From contig NZ_BAABJI010000001.1 in assembly GCF_039543225.1 (NCBI RefSeq), forward strand, positions 151,193 through 215,192: 64,000 bases of DNA, read 5' to 3'. A program made the position numbers and the translations under genes. Shown here in pieces: positions 43,369 to 53,065 of the stretch. This stretch comes from Mucilaginibacter defluvii (GTDB lineage Bacteria; Bacteroidota; Bacteroidia; Sphingobacteriales; Sphingobacteriaceae). The notes below the pieces were generated by a model, which was not told where the DNA came from, did no database searches, and saw only the letters and a list, made by a program, of their open reading frames with translations. How positions within the stretch are numbered: the first letter of the stretch is position 1; every line of letters begins with the position of its first letter.

Positions 43369-44024
43369 TGCTATTCAATATCCATAAACTTTTGGTAAGC
43401 GTCAGTTACGGCATAACTGTGCATAACGAGTACCAAGAGCTCGAAAAACTGCTTGAGTTTTTGCTGTCAAACATTGATAATAATGACGAGATAATGGTAT
43501 TGCAGGATGTGAGTCAAAAAGATGAGGCCACTACAAAGGTTATAAATCGATACAAAGATCGTATAAAGCATATCGAGGCTAAATTAAATAACGATTTTGG
43601 CACTTTTAAAAACTACTTGATACAAAATGCAAGCTGCAAATACCTGTTTCAGATAGATGCAGACGAGTTGCCGCAGCAACACTTGGTTAAATCAATAAAA
43701 AAAATAATTTTCAAAAAACGTAAGTACGATTGCTATCTGGTACCCAGGATAAATGTAGTGAACGGTTTAACACCCGAACATACAAAAAAGTGGGGCTGGA
43801 ATGTAAATGAAAAGGGTTTTATCAATTTTCCAGATTATCAATTAAGGATATTAAAGTTGAATGGCCAAATACGATGGAAAAATAAGGTTCATGAAGAACT
43901 TCATGGCTTTAAAAAACCATATTATTTACCAGATAGTGAGTTGAACTGTTTGTTGCATGTTAAAGAAATTGAGCGGCAAGAATTACAGAACGCATTGTAT
44001 GATAAAATACAAACAACTGATTAA
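43368..44024 (+). CDS. Family 2 glycosyltransferase 2 of surface-glycan cluster
   Basis: A 218-residue transferase, short for GT2. The nucleotide-sugar region VSYGITVHNEYQELEKLLEF and the DXD-like FQIDADELPQQHL are present, followed by a region rich in basic residues and a C-terminal RWKNKVHEELHG. The last motif is known from small GT2 proteins of lipopolysaccharide clusters. It is coupled to the gene before it by a TAATG overlap and followed 3 bp later by a GT4 gene. Composition is AT-rich. Confidence 0.8.
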   Translation: MLFNIHKLLVSVSYGITVHNEYQELEKLLEFLLSNIDNNDEIMVLQDVSQKDEATTKVINRYKDRIKHIEAKLNNDFGTFKNYLIQNASCKYLFQIDADELPQQHLVKSIKKIIFKKRKYDCYLVPRINVVNGLTPEHTKKWGWNVNEKGFINFPDYQLRILKLNGQIRWKNKVHEELHGFKKPYYLPDSELNCLLHVKEIERQELQNALYDKIQTTD

Positions 44025-44027
44025 GCA

Positions 44028-45266
44028 GTGAAGAAGCGTATAGCATTTATTGTACAGCGCTATGGCGAGGAGGTTAATGGCGGAGCTGAATACCATTGCC
44101 GTATTTTGGCTGAAAAGTTAACTGATGATTTTGATGTGCAGGTGCTCACATCATGTGCTAAAGATTATATGAGCTGGGCTAACGAGTATCCGGCTGGAGA
44201 AAGTTATTTAAACAACGTTAAAATAATACGTTTTCCGGTTAAGCAAATGCGGGATTTTGTAAGGTTTGGCTTGTTAAATAAAAAGCTTAATAAACGGAAT
44301 AAGCGAAAAAAATGGCTTTCAGCAATCAAGATGCTGCCTGCTTATGATAGGTTTTTTCATTCTTTTTATGAGCGCAAATGGATTGATGAGCAGGGGCCAT
44401 TTATGCCTGAACTGTTAGGATATTTAAAAAGTAGGTATGATAACTTTGACGCTTTTATTTTTTTTACTTATCTGTATTACCCTACAGCCAAAGGGCTTGA
44501 ACTTGTGAAAGATAAGGCTATATTTATCCCCACCGCGCATGATGAACCGCCGATTTACATGCATTTATTCAGGCGCTTATTTAAACAACCCAAAGCCATT
44601 CTATATAATACGCCAAGTGAGCAAAAGTTTGTTAATAATTTATTTAAAAACACCGATATATACGCTGATATTGTTGGTGTCGGTATTACTGAAAAACAGG
44701 TGCCATTCGTAGCAAACGAACATCATCATCTCGTTAACAGCGGTTACCTTATTTATATTGGGCGGATTGAAACCTCAAAGCAATGTGATGTACTTGCTCA
44801 ACACTTTGTAAATTATAAAATTCAAAATCAGAATAATTTAAAACTGGTATTTGTTGGCCGTGCCTTTATGGAGCTTGTTCAACATCCGGACATCATTTAC
44901 ACCGGGTTCGTAAGTGAGGAGTTAAAGCTGAGCCTGCTATGCAATGCCCGAGCGCTTATCATACCATCAATTTACGAAAGTCTCTCGCTGGTAACGCTTG
45001 AGAGTATGGCGCAGGGGATTCCTGTAATAGCTAATGAGCGTAGTGAAGTGTTAAAGGACCATATAAACAATAGCCAGGCCGGATTTTTATACCACGATCA
45101 GCAAAGCTTTAACAAAGCTCTTGATGTGGCAATTAATCCGGCTTTAGATAGAAAACAACTCTCGTTAAATGCAAAACAATACGTTGCTGAAAATTATACA
45201 TGGCCTGTTGTGATCAACAAGTTTATTAAGGCTGTTGATTATGTAGTAAAATCTAATCGGCATTAA
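44028..45266 (+). CDS. Family 4 glycosyltransferase, plus-strand end of cluster
   Basis: A 412-residue GT-B enzyme starting at a GTG (MKKRIAFIVQRYGEEVNGGAE). The N-terminal acceptor half contains NGGAEYHCRILAEKL. The C-terminal donor half has YIGRIETSKQCDVLAQHF, LVFVGRAF and the EX7E motif PSIYESLSLVTLESMAQG. It likely extends the same glycan as the two GT2 enzymes upstream. Its 3' end overlaps the convergent exporter gene by 14 bp. Confidence 0.9.
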   Translation: MKKRIAFIVQRYGEEVNGGAEYHCRILAEKLTDDFDVQVLTSCAKDYMSWANEYPAGESYLNNVKIIRFPVKQMRDFVRFGLLNKKLNKRNKRKKWLSAIKMLPAYDRFFHSFYERKWIDEQGPFMPELLGYLKSRYDNFDAFIFFTYLYYPTAKGLELVKDKAIFIPTAHDEPPIYMHLFRRLFKQPKAILYNTPSEQKFVNNLFKNTDIYADIVGVGITEKQVPFVANEHHHLVNSGYLIYIGRIETSKQCDVLAQHFVNYKIQNQNNLKLVFVGRAFMELVQHPDIIYTGFVSEELKLSLLCNARALIIPSIYESLSLVTLESMAQGIPVIANERSEVLKDHINNSQAGFLYHDQQSFNKALDVAINPALDRKQLSLNAKQYVAENYTWPVVINKFIKAVDYVVKSNRH

Positions 45267-47088
45267 ACGTTTGCATATCAATTAGTTTGCGATAAAGCCC
45301 GTTATGCTCCATAAGCTCGGTATGGCTGCCTTGTTCAACTATGCGGCCTTCTTCAAGCACTACTATTATATCTGCATTTTGTATGGTGCTTAAGCGGTGA
45401 GCAATAATGAGTGATGTGCGGTTTTTCATCAGGTTGTTCAAGGCATCCTGCACCAGTTTTTCTGATTCGGTATCCAATGCTGAGGTAGCTTCGTCAAGCA
45501 GCATGATCGGCGGATTGTTGAGTACCGCGCGGGCAATGCTAATACGCTGCCTTTGCCCACCTGAAAGCTTTACACCCCTGTCGCCAATATTGGTTTGATA
45601 ACCATTCTCGGTATCCATAATAAAGTTGTGCGCATTGGCAATACGTGCTGCTGCTTCAACCTCGGCCTGTGTTACACCAGTTTTGCCAAAGGCGATATTA
45701 TTAAATATAGTATCATTAAACAATATCGACTCCTGGTTTACTATCCCCATCAACGCGCGAAGCGAGGTTGCAGTAATATCTTTAATATTTTTGTCGTCAA
45801 CCAAAATCTCACCTTCCTTTGGCTCAATAAACCTTGGCAGCAAATCCATCATGGTTGATTTACCCCCGCCTGAAGGGCCAACCAGCGCCACCGTTTTTCC
45901 TTTAGGCACCGTAAGGTTGATGTTTTTTAATACTACACGCTCATTATAGGCAAAGCTAACGTTGTTAAGATGGATGCCTTCGTTAAACTCGGTTACCGCA
46001 ACCGCATTGGGGGCATCGGTTATTTGAGATTTCTCATCAATAAGTTCCAGTACACGTTCGCCGGCTACTAACCCTGTATGTATATTACTAAACGCATCAC
46101 CCAATGCTTTCGCCGGTCGCATCAGTTGCGAAAAAAGCGCTATGTAAGCAATAAACTGTCCGGGGGTTAGTTCCGAGTCGTTGTTAAACAGCAAATAACC
46201 GCCGTACAAAACGATAAATGAGATCATGATGATAGACAAAGCCTCTGAAACCGGCGAAGCCAGCTGTTGCCTGCGCGACATGGCCTTGCCTATTTTTGAG
46301 TAACGCACATTCTCATCATCAAAGCGTTTAATAATAAAATCCGTAGCGTTAAATGCTTTTATGATTTTAATACCCGATAAGGCCTCGTCAAGGTAACTAA
46401 CCATATTTGCATAAGAGTTTTGCGCCTCAACCGCTTGTGAGCGTAGTTTTTTTACGATGCGCGAAATAATGAGGCCCGCAACAGGTATTACCAGTAACGA
46501 TATCAACGTTAGTTTTACCGATGTTGAAAAGAGTACGACCAGATAGGCGATAAGCAGCAAAGGTTCTTTAAAAATAACCTGCAAGGTGCCGGTTACTGTA
46601 AATTGTACGGTTTGTACTTCTGATGCTATTTTGGATATGATGTCGCCTTTGCGCTCATTGCTGAAGTAGCCCAGATGCAAATTCATCACGTTATCAAACA
46701 CGGCTTTACGTATTCGCAACAGTGTGTGGATGCGCATATTTTCCATAGTGCGCTGCGAGAGGTAACGAAATAAGTTGCCCAATATAACAGCAAACATAAT
46801 TACCGCACATACGTAGATCAAAGCGCCAAACTGGCCATGCTTTAAAATAAAATCATTAAGGTAATATTTAAACCAGCCGGATATATCAAATGTGGAAATT
46901 TGGTTACTTACCTTGGCAGGTTTTTCAGGGCCGCAATCATTAACGTTAAATAATGTATTTAACAGGGGCCCAAGCAGTGCCAGTACCGAGGTGCTGAATA
47001 TTACATATAATAGTGTATAAAATATATATGGAATAGCAAACTTCTCGATAGGTTTGGCAAACGATAGCAGCCTGAAATATGTTTTCAT
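45253..47088 (-). CDS. MsbA-type lipid/glycolipid ABC exporter
   Basis: A 611-residue fused ABC exporter. Six membrane segments occupy about the first 330 residues, and the ATPase follows with GPSGGGKSTMMD, NQESILFNDTIFNNI, LSGGQRQRIS, MLLDEATSALD and IAHRLSTI. Close relatives flip lipid A or other glycolipids across the inner membrane, which fits its place inside a glycosyltransferase cluster. A minus-strand -7 element TAATTTTG (47106-47113) lies 17 bp before the start. It converges on the GT4 gene. Confidence 0.9.
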   Translation of the reverse strand: MKTYFRLLSFAKPIEKFAIPYIFYTLLYVIFSTSVLALLGPLLNTLFNVNDCGPEKPAKVSNQISTFDISGWFKYYLNDFILKHGQFGALIYVCAVIMFAVILGNLFRYLSQRTMENMRIHTLLRIRKAVFDNVMNLHLGYFSNERKGDIISKIASEVQTVQFTVTGTLQVIFKEPLLLIAYLVVLFSTSVKLTLISLLVIPVAGLIISRIVKKLRSQAVEAQNSYANMVSYLDEALSGIKIIKAFNATDFIIKRFDDENVRYSKIGKAMSRRQQLASPVSEALSIIMISFIVLYGGYLLFNNDSELTPGQFIAYIALFSQLMRPAKALGDAFSNIHTGLVAGERVLELIDEKSQITDAPNAVAVTEFNEGIHLNNVSFAYNERVVLKNINLTVPKGKTVALVGPSGGGKSTMMDLLPRFIEPKEGEILVDDKNIKDITATSLRALMGIVNQESILFNDTIFNNIAFGKTGVTQAEVEAAARIANAHNFIMDTENGYQTNIGDRGVKLSGGQRQRISIARAVLNNPPIMLLDEATSALDTESEKLVQDALNNLMKNRTSLIIAHRLSTIQNADIIVVLEEGRIVEQGSHTELMEHNGLYRKLIDMQTFNAD

Positions 47089-47105
47089 TAAAAAATATAA
47101 GGGTG

Positions 47106-47113
47106 CAAAATTA
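47106..47113 (-). promoter_or_regulatory. -7 element for the MsbA-type exporter
   Basis: TAATTTTG on the minus strand is an exact TAnnTTTG match 17 bp before the start codon. No -33 TTG is evident. Confidence 0.45.
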
Positions 47114-47158
47114 ACAGTATTTAATTAATACTGTCAGCTTAATAAACTAAGCCCGGTA

Positions 47159-48226
47159 TTATTTATTGTTAAGGCAGTTATGATATAGTTGAAGATACTG
47201 CTGGGCGGTATCATCCCAGTTATAACGGGCGGCATGTTGCATGGCTTTTTGCGCCATGTTATATTGGGTAAAGTGTTGCATTCCGCTCTCGAAGGTTCGC
47301 AGCATATCTTCAGCATCAAAAGTATTAAAATAGTAGGCGGCGTCGCCGGCAACCTCGGGTAACGATGTGCTGGTTGAAACAAATACAGGTTTACCAAAAT
47401 GCATGGCCTCGATAACCGGCAAGCCAAAACCCTCGGCTATTGAGGGGAATACAAAGGCCTCGCAATGCTGGTAATACCAGGAACGGTCATCATCATTTAT
47501 TGTACCGATGATTTTAACACGGTCAGCGCAGCCAAATTTTTTGGCCTGCTCCATTACCGTATCCTTGTAAGGGGTTTCAATGCCGGCAATAACAAGCTCC
47601 ATTTCATTATTTTGCAGCAGGGCTGGTAGTACGTGGGCGTTTTTTTTGGCCGAAACAATACCTATGGTGAACAAAAAAGGCTTTTGCGGTTGATAGGCCG
47701 GCTGATGTCCGGGTTTAACCTGCAGCTTGTCGGCTCCGTTATATATAACACTAAGCTTATCTTTTACGTGAGGGTAGAACCTCAATACATCGTTAGCGGC
47801 AAATTGCGATATGGTAACTATCCGGTCGCATGAGTCAATACGCTCGCCCAGTTTGCTAATATATAGCTTTAGTTTTTCGGGGCTCATGTCTTTTTCATGT
47901 ACCTGATTAATATCATGTATAGTTAATATCTTTTTACGGGTTACCCGTTTAGGCTTTACCCGCGAAAACTGATCGGTAAAATGAAAGAGATCAATATTGC
48001 GATAGTTGAAAAATATAGCTTTATGATACTTTCTGAGATACATGGTGTTCACGTCCGCATCAGTATTATTAAAAACCGTGGTGTTGCGGTCAACAAAATA
48101 GGTTAATTTAAACTGATTGTTATTTTGCCTGAGTAATGCTTCGCCCAGGCTTTTACCAAAATAGTATAAACCTGTATTAGGGTATCGCATGGAATCAAGC
48201 GTTACTAAAATTTTTGATGTGCTCAT
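47159..48226 (-). CDS. Family 4 glycosyltransferase, minus-strand cluster
   Basis: A 355-residue GT-B enzyme. The N-terminus ILVTLDSMRYPNTGLYYFGK binds the acceptor side. The donor half shows FLFTIGIVSAKKNAHVLPAL, VKIIGTINDDDRSWYYQHCEAF and the EX7E motif PSIAEGFGLPVIEAMHFG, as in mannosyltransferase-like enzymes. Its start overlaps the stop of the GT9 gene (ATGA), so it is translated with it. The product is probably a lipopolysaccharide core or O-glycan step. Confidence 0.9.
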   Translation of the reverse strand: MSTSKILVTLDSMRYPNTGLYYFGKSLGEALLRQNNNQFKLTYFVDRNTTVFNNTDADVNTMYLRKYHKAIFFNYRNIDLFHFTDQFSRVKPKRVTRKKILTIHDINQVHEKDMSPEKLKLYISKLGERIDSCDRIVTISQFAANDVLRFYPHVKDKLSVIYNGADKLQVKPGHQPAYQPQKPFLFTIGIVSAKKNAHVLPALLQNNEMELVIAGIETPYKDTVMEQAKKFGCADRVKIIGTINDDDRSWYYQHCEAFVFPSIAEGFGLPVIEAMHFGKPVFVSTSTSLPEVAGDAAYYFNTFDAEDMLRTFESGMQHFTQYNMAQKAMQHAARYNWDDTAQQYLQLYHNCLNNK

Positions 48227-49206
48227 TTTTGCCAGTTAATAATAATGCTTGCCACAGCCTGCGGGCTAATGCTGTCAAGTTTTTCCGAATCGCTTTCCAG
48301 ATAACTTGCCCTTTTACCCAAAGGTGCCCATCGTCCAGGATGTATAGGCCTAACGCAAGGGAATAGCCCTAAGGTATTGATGCCTGATGCAGCCGCAATA
48401 TGCAGCGGCCCTGTGCCCGAAGCTATCAGCCCATCAACATTACGTATAAAACTTGCAAACTGATACAGGTTCATTTTCCCGGTAATATTATTTACTGATT
48501 TTGGCAGTTTTTTTATCCATTCGGCAAGTACAGCCTGCTCTTTTTCGGAGCCGCTGATGAAGACGTTAAATTTATCCGCGGGGAGCAGGTTTATCAATTG
48601 CTCAAATTTGTCCAGCGGCCACTCTACGCCGCTGCCGTGTGATTTGGGGTGTAATATCAGGTTAAACTTGTCGGCAGATAATAAGGCCAGTACATCATCA
48701 GGCACGCATTGTTTTGGTTCAAACGCATAGTAATCCTGTATTTTATCCAGCGGCGGTACGCTTAGGCCGATTGGCTTTAACAGTACCGTATTCAATTGTG
48801 CCTCGTGCAAATCGGATTTTTTGCGGCTCAGTTTAACCAACTTGTTGCAGGTAAACCAGTGATATATGCGGTTAGTGGTGCCAATGCGCGCCGCAATGCC
48901 GGCAGCTTTAAAAAGTTTTGCTACTTGTTTGTTAGGAAAAACATGAACAGCGCAGTCAATATTGTAGCCTTTAAGCTTTTTAACCTGATCCTCAAAAGGT
49001 AGTTTTGATAGCTCATCATAATTAATAAAATGATCAACTGCTTTGCAGGCGTCAATAACAGGTTGCGTATAGGTACGCCCGAGAAAAGATATTTTAACGT
49101 TGGGATAGGCTAAGCGTATATAACCGCACATGGGCAGCGTAAGCACAACATCGCCAATGGCATCGGTGCGGCTTATCAGTATATGTTTGTACGCGTTATT
49201 ATTCAA
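48223..49206 (-). CDS. Family 9 glycosyltransferase (heptosyltransferase-like)
   Basis: A 327-residue GT9 enzyme. It opens with ILISRTDAIGDVVLTLPM, the typical ADP-heptose acceptor-side motif, and has LILHPKSHGSGVEWPLDKF, FISGSEKE and the C-terminal GLIASGTGPLHIAAASGI with the donor-binding pattern. It probably adds heptose or a related sugar to the lipopolysaccharide core on the cytoplasmic face. It lies between GT90 (upstream, 2-bp gap) and GT4 (4-bp overlap), forming a tight operon. Confidence 0.92.
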   Translation of the reverse strand: MNNNAYKHILISRTDAIGDVVLTLPMCGYIRLAYPNVKISFLGRTYTQPVIDACKAVDHFINYDELSKLPFEDQVKKLKGYNIDCAVHVFPNKQVAKLFKAAGIAARIGTTNRIYHWFTCNKLVKLSRKKSDLHEAQLNTVLLKPIGLSVPPLDKIQDYYAFEPKQCVPDDVLALLSADKFNLILHPKSHGSGVEWPLDKFEQLINLLPADKFNVFISGSEKEQAVLAEWIKKLPKSVNNITGKMNLYQFASFIRNVDGLIASGTGPLHIAAASGINTLGLFPCVRPIHPGRWAPLGKRASYLESDSEKLDSISPQAVASIIINWQK

Positions 49207-49208
49207 TA

Positions 49209-50180
49209 CTATTTATTAAAGTGTTCAGCCGGACTAATTTGACCCGTGCATTCAAAATACTTCTGCAAAACTAATAACGAAATCATATCTTCTTTCGCTT
49301 TATCAAAAAACTGTTTTACATAGTTATTTGCGTTAAGGGCAATTTCCCGGGCTTCTGCAGGATGAGTAATATAATATTGCAAACGCTCTTCAAGATCACT
49401 AAAATCATCCTTAATGTGGATATAATGAACATTAGGAATCAGCCGCCCTTCCATAAACCATGTTTCATATCTGGGCCCGGGCATCACCGCTACTGAATTT
49501 GATGACATGATCCACTTGAGGTTGGTTGCCACATCGTTACCTTCAAGGCTTAATACGAATTTATACTGCAGATGCTCGTCAATGCCGATTTTGGGTTTAA
49601 GCCAGGCAATATTGCCGCCATTACTATTAACCTGGCCTAAATTGCATAACGCACTGTCGAAATACATCTCCATAAATTTTATGCGATGCGGTTGGGTTAC
49701 AACGCCGCGGCCTATCAGGATGTCTTTTTTTTGCTCAAACGGCACCTTATCATCAACAAAAACAAAATGCCGGTATTTATCAAGCTTAAGCAATACCGCA
49801 TTGGCATTGTCACTTGCAATCGGCCTGCTTTTTTGTATGGTGGGCGTATCAGGCGTATGTATTACATCGCCAAACAAAAATGTCGCTTTGAGTTCCGGAT
49901 CAAAATAACGCGTGTATTCAAAAGTATCAAAGTTGTAAGCCTTCGGGCTTTTAAATATTGCCATGTTCTGAAGCTGTATGGCATCTGCACCTAAAGCTAC
50001 GTTCGCCTGTAATTTATTATAGTAGTTTACACGGTCGGTTATTTCAACCTTATTATAGTGTTTTAGCTTCGAGAGTTTTGTTTCCAGGCGTTGCCGGTAT
50101 ATAAAGCCGGGCAACGCCTGTCGTAAAATATTTCTTAAGTAATAAAAAAGTTTCGGCTTTTTAACCGGACGGGCTTTCAT
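49209..50180 (-). CDS. GT90-type (CAP10-like) glycosyltransferase
   Basis: A 323-residue protein of the CAP10/LPS-modifying GT90 family. The signature block is YKFVLSLEGNDVATNLKWIM followed by SNSVAVMPGPRYETWF. Upstream, a basic region binds the nucleotide sugar (FVFVDDKVPFEQKKDILIGR, GVVTQPHRIKFMEMY). Family members transfer xylose or glucose; the sugar here is not predictable. It begins the minus-strand glycan operon, 31 bp downstream of the peptidase gene. Confidence 0.8.
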   Translation of the reverse strand: MKARPVKKPKLFYYLRNILRQALPGFIYRQRLETKLSKLKHYNKVEITDRVNYYNKLQANVALGADAIQLQNMAIFKSPKAYNFDTFEYTRYFDPELKATFLFGDVIHTPDTPTIQKSRPIASDNANAVLLKLDKYRHFVFVDDKVPFEQKKDILIGRGVVTQPHRIKFMEMYFDSALCNLGQVNSNGGNIAWLKPKIGIDEHLQYKFVLSLEGNDVATNLKWIMSSNSVAVMPGPRYETWFMEGRLIPNVHYIHIKDDFSDLEERLQYYITHPAEAREIALNANNYVKQFFDKAKEDMISLLVLQKYFECTGQISPAEHFNK

Positions 50181-50211
50181 AGTAGTATAGTTGAATATGC
50201 AGGCATCCGAT

Positions 50212-51504
50212 TTACTTACTATTCATAATCTCCTCAATATGTTCCGCCTCAACCGGAATATCAGCCATCAGGTCAACATTACCGTCAGCGGTTATCAGTA
50301 TATCGTTCTCTATACGGATGCCTAAGCCTTCTTCAGGTATGTAGATGCCGGGCTCACAGGTCAGGATATTGCCTGCTTCAAATGGTTTGTAACGGCTGGC
50401 GTAGTCGTGCACATCAATACCCAGGTGGTGCGATGTGCCGTGCATAAAGTACTTTTTATATAAAGGCATTTTAGGGTCTTGTTTTTCTACTTCATGTTTC
50501 CGCAACAATCCAAGGCCTATAAGTTCGCCGGTCATGATCCTGCCAACTTCCTCATGGTATTCAGGCGAAACAGTGTCGGCAACAATTAGCTTGGTTGCCT
50601 CGCGCATTACGCGCAGTACGGCATTGTAAACATCACGCTGGCGGGTTGTAAAACGCCCGTTAACCGGTATCGAGCGGCTGAGGTCGGCGTTGTAATTTGC
50701 ATACTCGGCGCCAAAATCAAAAAGGATTACATCGCCGTCATTACATACCTGGTTATTATCATTATAATGCAGTACTATGGCGTTTTTACCTGAGGCGATA
50801 ATAGGGTTATAGCCGTGCCCGGTAGCGCGCTGGCGTAAAAACTCGTGGGTAACCTCAGCTTCAATCTCGTATTCTGTAACGCCGGGTTTTACAAATTTTA
50901 GTACGCGTACAAACGCATCGCGGGTAATTTCACAGGCCTTTTTGGTGAGTTGCACCTCCACATCTGATTTCACCGGGCGCAGGTCGCGCAGGATAGGGGC
51001 CGAACGCTGATACTGGTGCAAGGGGTACTTCGCTTTAAGCTCGTTGATCATACGCAGATCGCGGTAGGGTACCGTGTGCAGGTAGCGGTCGTTCTCGTTT
51101 GTATTAAGGTATATATCGTCGGCATAGTTTATAATGCTATGCAATATGCTGTCATAATCATGCAGCCAGTAGATGTTTTGTATACCTGATGCAGCGCGTG
51201 CCTCTTCAATAGTATACTTATGCCCCTCCCATATCGAGATGAGCTCACTGGTTTGTCTTAAAAAAAGTACTTCTCTGTATAGGATATTAGGACAGTCGGG
51301 AAACAGAATCAATATACTTTGCTCCTGATCAATGCCTGATAAGTAAAAAAAATCAGGATTTTGCTTAAAAATGAACGTTTGATCACCATTTCGCGGATAT
51401 TCGTCATTGGAGTGAAAAATAGCTATCGATGAAGGTTTTAATCGCGAAACGAAATTTTTTCTATTATTTATAAATAGTTCATTATCAATGGGTAGATATT
51501 TCAT
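50212..51504 (-). CDS. Xaa-Pro aminopeptidase (aminopeptidase P)
   Basis: A 430-residue M24 peptidase that removes N-terminal residues before proline. The N-terminal aminopeptidase P domain (1-170) precedes the pita-bread catalytic domain. Metal ligands are in ILFDFGAEYANYNADLSR, GTSHHLGIDVHD and EPGIYIPEEGLGIRIEND. There is no signal peptide, so it is cytoplasmic. The gene is upstream of the minus-strand glycan operon by 31 bp and may be transcribed with it, but a functional link is unlikely. Confidence 0.95.
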   Translation of the reverse strand: MKYLPIDNELFINNRKNFVSRLKPSSIAIFHSNDEYPRNGDQTFIFKQNPDFFYLSGIDQEQSILILFPDCPNILYREVLFLRQTSELISIWEGHKYTIEEARAASGIQNIYWLHDYDSILHSIINYADDIYLNTNENDRYLHTVPYRDLRMINELKAKYPLHQYQRSAPILRDLRPVKSDVEVQLTKKACEITRDAFVRVLKFVKPGVTEYEIEAEVTHEFLRQRATGHGYNPIIASGKNAIVLHYNDNNQVCNDGDVILFDFGAEYANYNADLSRSIPVNGRFTTRQRDVYNAVLRVMREATKLIVADTVSPEYHEEVGRIMTGELIGLGLLRKHEVEKQDPKMPLYKKYFMHGTSHHLGIDVHDYASRYKPFEAGNILTCEPGIYIPEEGLGIRIENDILITADGNVDLMADIPVEAEHIEEIMNSK

Positions 51505-51609
51505 AAAGGGATTGATAAAATTTAAAAATCCAAAAACAATTACAGTGCGGGCAATGTTATAGCTTTAATTTTTGGAACAAAATTTGGTATTGATTTCAAA
51601 CATAATTAG

Positions 51610-51617
51610 TATTTTTG
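51610..51617 (+). promoter_or_regulatory. -7 element for the OmpA gene
   Basis: TATTTTTG is an exact TAnnTTTG match 37 bp before the ATG. A TTG lies 17 bp upstream and a TTTG 23 bp upstream; neither spacing is ideal. The 150-bp AT-rich gap is the leader of a probably highly expressed gene. Confidence 0.5.
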
Positions 51618-51654
51618 AAAAAAATCACAATTAAAATCGTTTAATCTTAAAACT

Positions 51655-52998
51655 ATGAATTATTCTACATTGAAGAAAACAGTCGCGTTATCGTTCGCTT
51701 CTTTGATGGCTGTGAGTGTGGCTTTCGCACAAACAGATTCAACCTCAACAGCAACAACTTCTACGTCGACAGAACCTACTACTGCCAAGGTATTTGGTGG
51801 CTTAGGTCAGTACAGAACTTTTAGCATCGGTATCAACGGTGGTGTAACTTCACCATTCAGCGCTTTAGGCGGTACCAACGACTATCTGAACGCAGACATT
51901 AACTTAGGTTACGGTCTGTCATTCCGTCAGCAACTTTCACACAGCTTCGGTTTAATTTTAGACTTGCATGGTGGTAAAGTTGGCGGTAACAATAACGACG
52001 TTGAAAACGTTGATCCGGCATCTTACACCGAGAAAGAATTCGAAACCCGTTTCTGGTCTGCTACTTTAGGTGGTCAGTGGAACTTCGGTAGCATTGATTT
52101 CTTACACCGCAAAAATTCAGTTAACTTCTTCCTGAATGCTGGTGCAGGTTTAGCAATGTACAAACCAAAAACTACTCAAACTGCTGGTGGCGAATTGCAA
52201 CCATACACTTCTGACGATAGCTACATCAAAGAATTAGTTATCCCGGTAGGTGCAGGTGTTAAATTCCGTTTAAGCGATGGTGTTGCCCTGAACTTAGGTT
52301 ACACTGTAAACTTTGTTGATGGTGATAACTTTGACGGTTACAAAAGAGGATTCCCAACTCGCGACAAATGGTCTTACGGTTATGCAGGTTTAGAGTTTAC
52401 CCTGGGTTCAAGCTCAAAACCAAACCTGGATTGGGTAAACCCTGTAGCTATGATGTATGATGAGCTTTATGACGAAACTTTACGTCAGGAAGTTGAAGCC
52501 CTTAAAGGCCGTGTATCATCAGTTGAAACTGCAGTTAGCGACCTGAAAAAAGATTCAGACGGTGACGGTGTATCTGATCAGTTCGACAAATGCCCTAACA
52601 CTCCTGCTGGTACAGTGGTTGACGGTGCTGGTTGCGCTATCGTATTCCCTACTGCTGCTGCTGATTCAGCTGGTACTGCTTACTCAAACATCCAGTTTGA
52701 ATTTGATAGCTCAGTGTTAAGAACCTCTGCTTACCCAGCTCTTGATGCTACTTCAGCCGATCTGCGTTCATCAGGTGCAACTGTAACTGTTAAAGGTTAC
52801 GCTTCATCAGAAGGTACTGCTGCACACAACATGCAACTTTCTAAAGACCGCGCTAACTCAGTAAAAACTTACTTAGTTAACTCAGGTGTTGAAGCTAAGA
52901 AAGTTAAAGTAAAAGGTTACGGTGAAACTAACCCTGTTGCTGACAACTCAACTGAAGAAGGACGTGTATTAAACCGTCGTGTTGAATTCAGCAAATAA
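51655..52998 (+). CDS. OmpA family outer-membrane protein
   Basis: A 447-residue protein. The signal peptide is followed by a Thr/Ser-rich linker and an N-terminal beta-barrel (about 40-265). A coiled segment leads to a thrombospondin type 3 calcium-binding repeat, DSDGDGVSDQFDKCPNTPAG, and the C-terminal OmpA domain (about 340-447) has FEFDSSVLRTSAYPAL, VKGYASSEGT and EEGRVLNRRVEF. That domain binds peptidoglycan, so the protein anchors the outer membrane. Codon use is biased (frequent GGT, GCT, AAC), as in strongly expressed genes. It ends at a strong terminator. Confidence 0.95.
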   Translation: MNYSTLKKTVALSFASLMAVSVAFAQTDSTSTATTSTSTEPTTAKVFGGLGQYRTFSIGINGGVTSPFSALGGTNDYLNADINLGYGLSFRQQLSHSFGLILDLHGGKVGGNNNDVENVDPASYTEKEFETRFWSATLGGQWNFGSIDFLHRKNSVNFFLNAGAGLAMYKPKTTQTAGGELQPYTSDDSYIKELVIPVGAGVKFRLSDGVALNLGYTVNFVDGDNFDGYKRGFPTRDKWSYGYAGLEFTLGSSSKPNLDWVNPVAMMYDELYDETLRQEVEALKGRVSSVETAVSDLKKDSDGDGVSDQFDKCPNTPAGTVVDGAGCAIVFPTAAADSAGTAYSNIQFEFDSSVLRTSAYPALDATSADLRSSGATVTVKGYASSEGTAAHNMQLSKDRANSVKTYLVNSGVEAKKVKVKGYGETNPVADNSTEEGRVLNRRVEFSK

Positions 52999-53028
52999 TT
53001 TTGATCGATTCTTTTTAAAGATCATATC

Positions 53029-53063
53029 GAAGGCTCCGGATAACCCGGAGCCTTCTTTTTTTT
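53029..53063 (+). terminator. Intrinsic terminator after the OmpA gene
   Basis: Arms GAAGGCTCCGG and CCGGAGCCTTC pair perfectly around a short loop and are followed by eight T. Confidence 0.9.
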
Positions 53064-53065
53064 AT

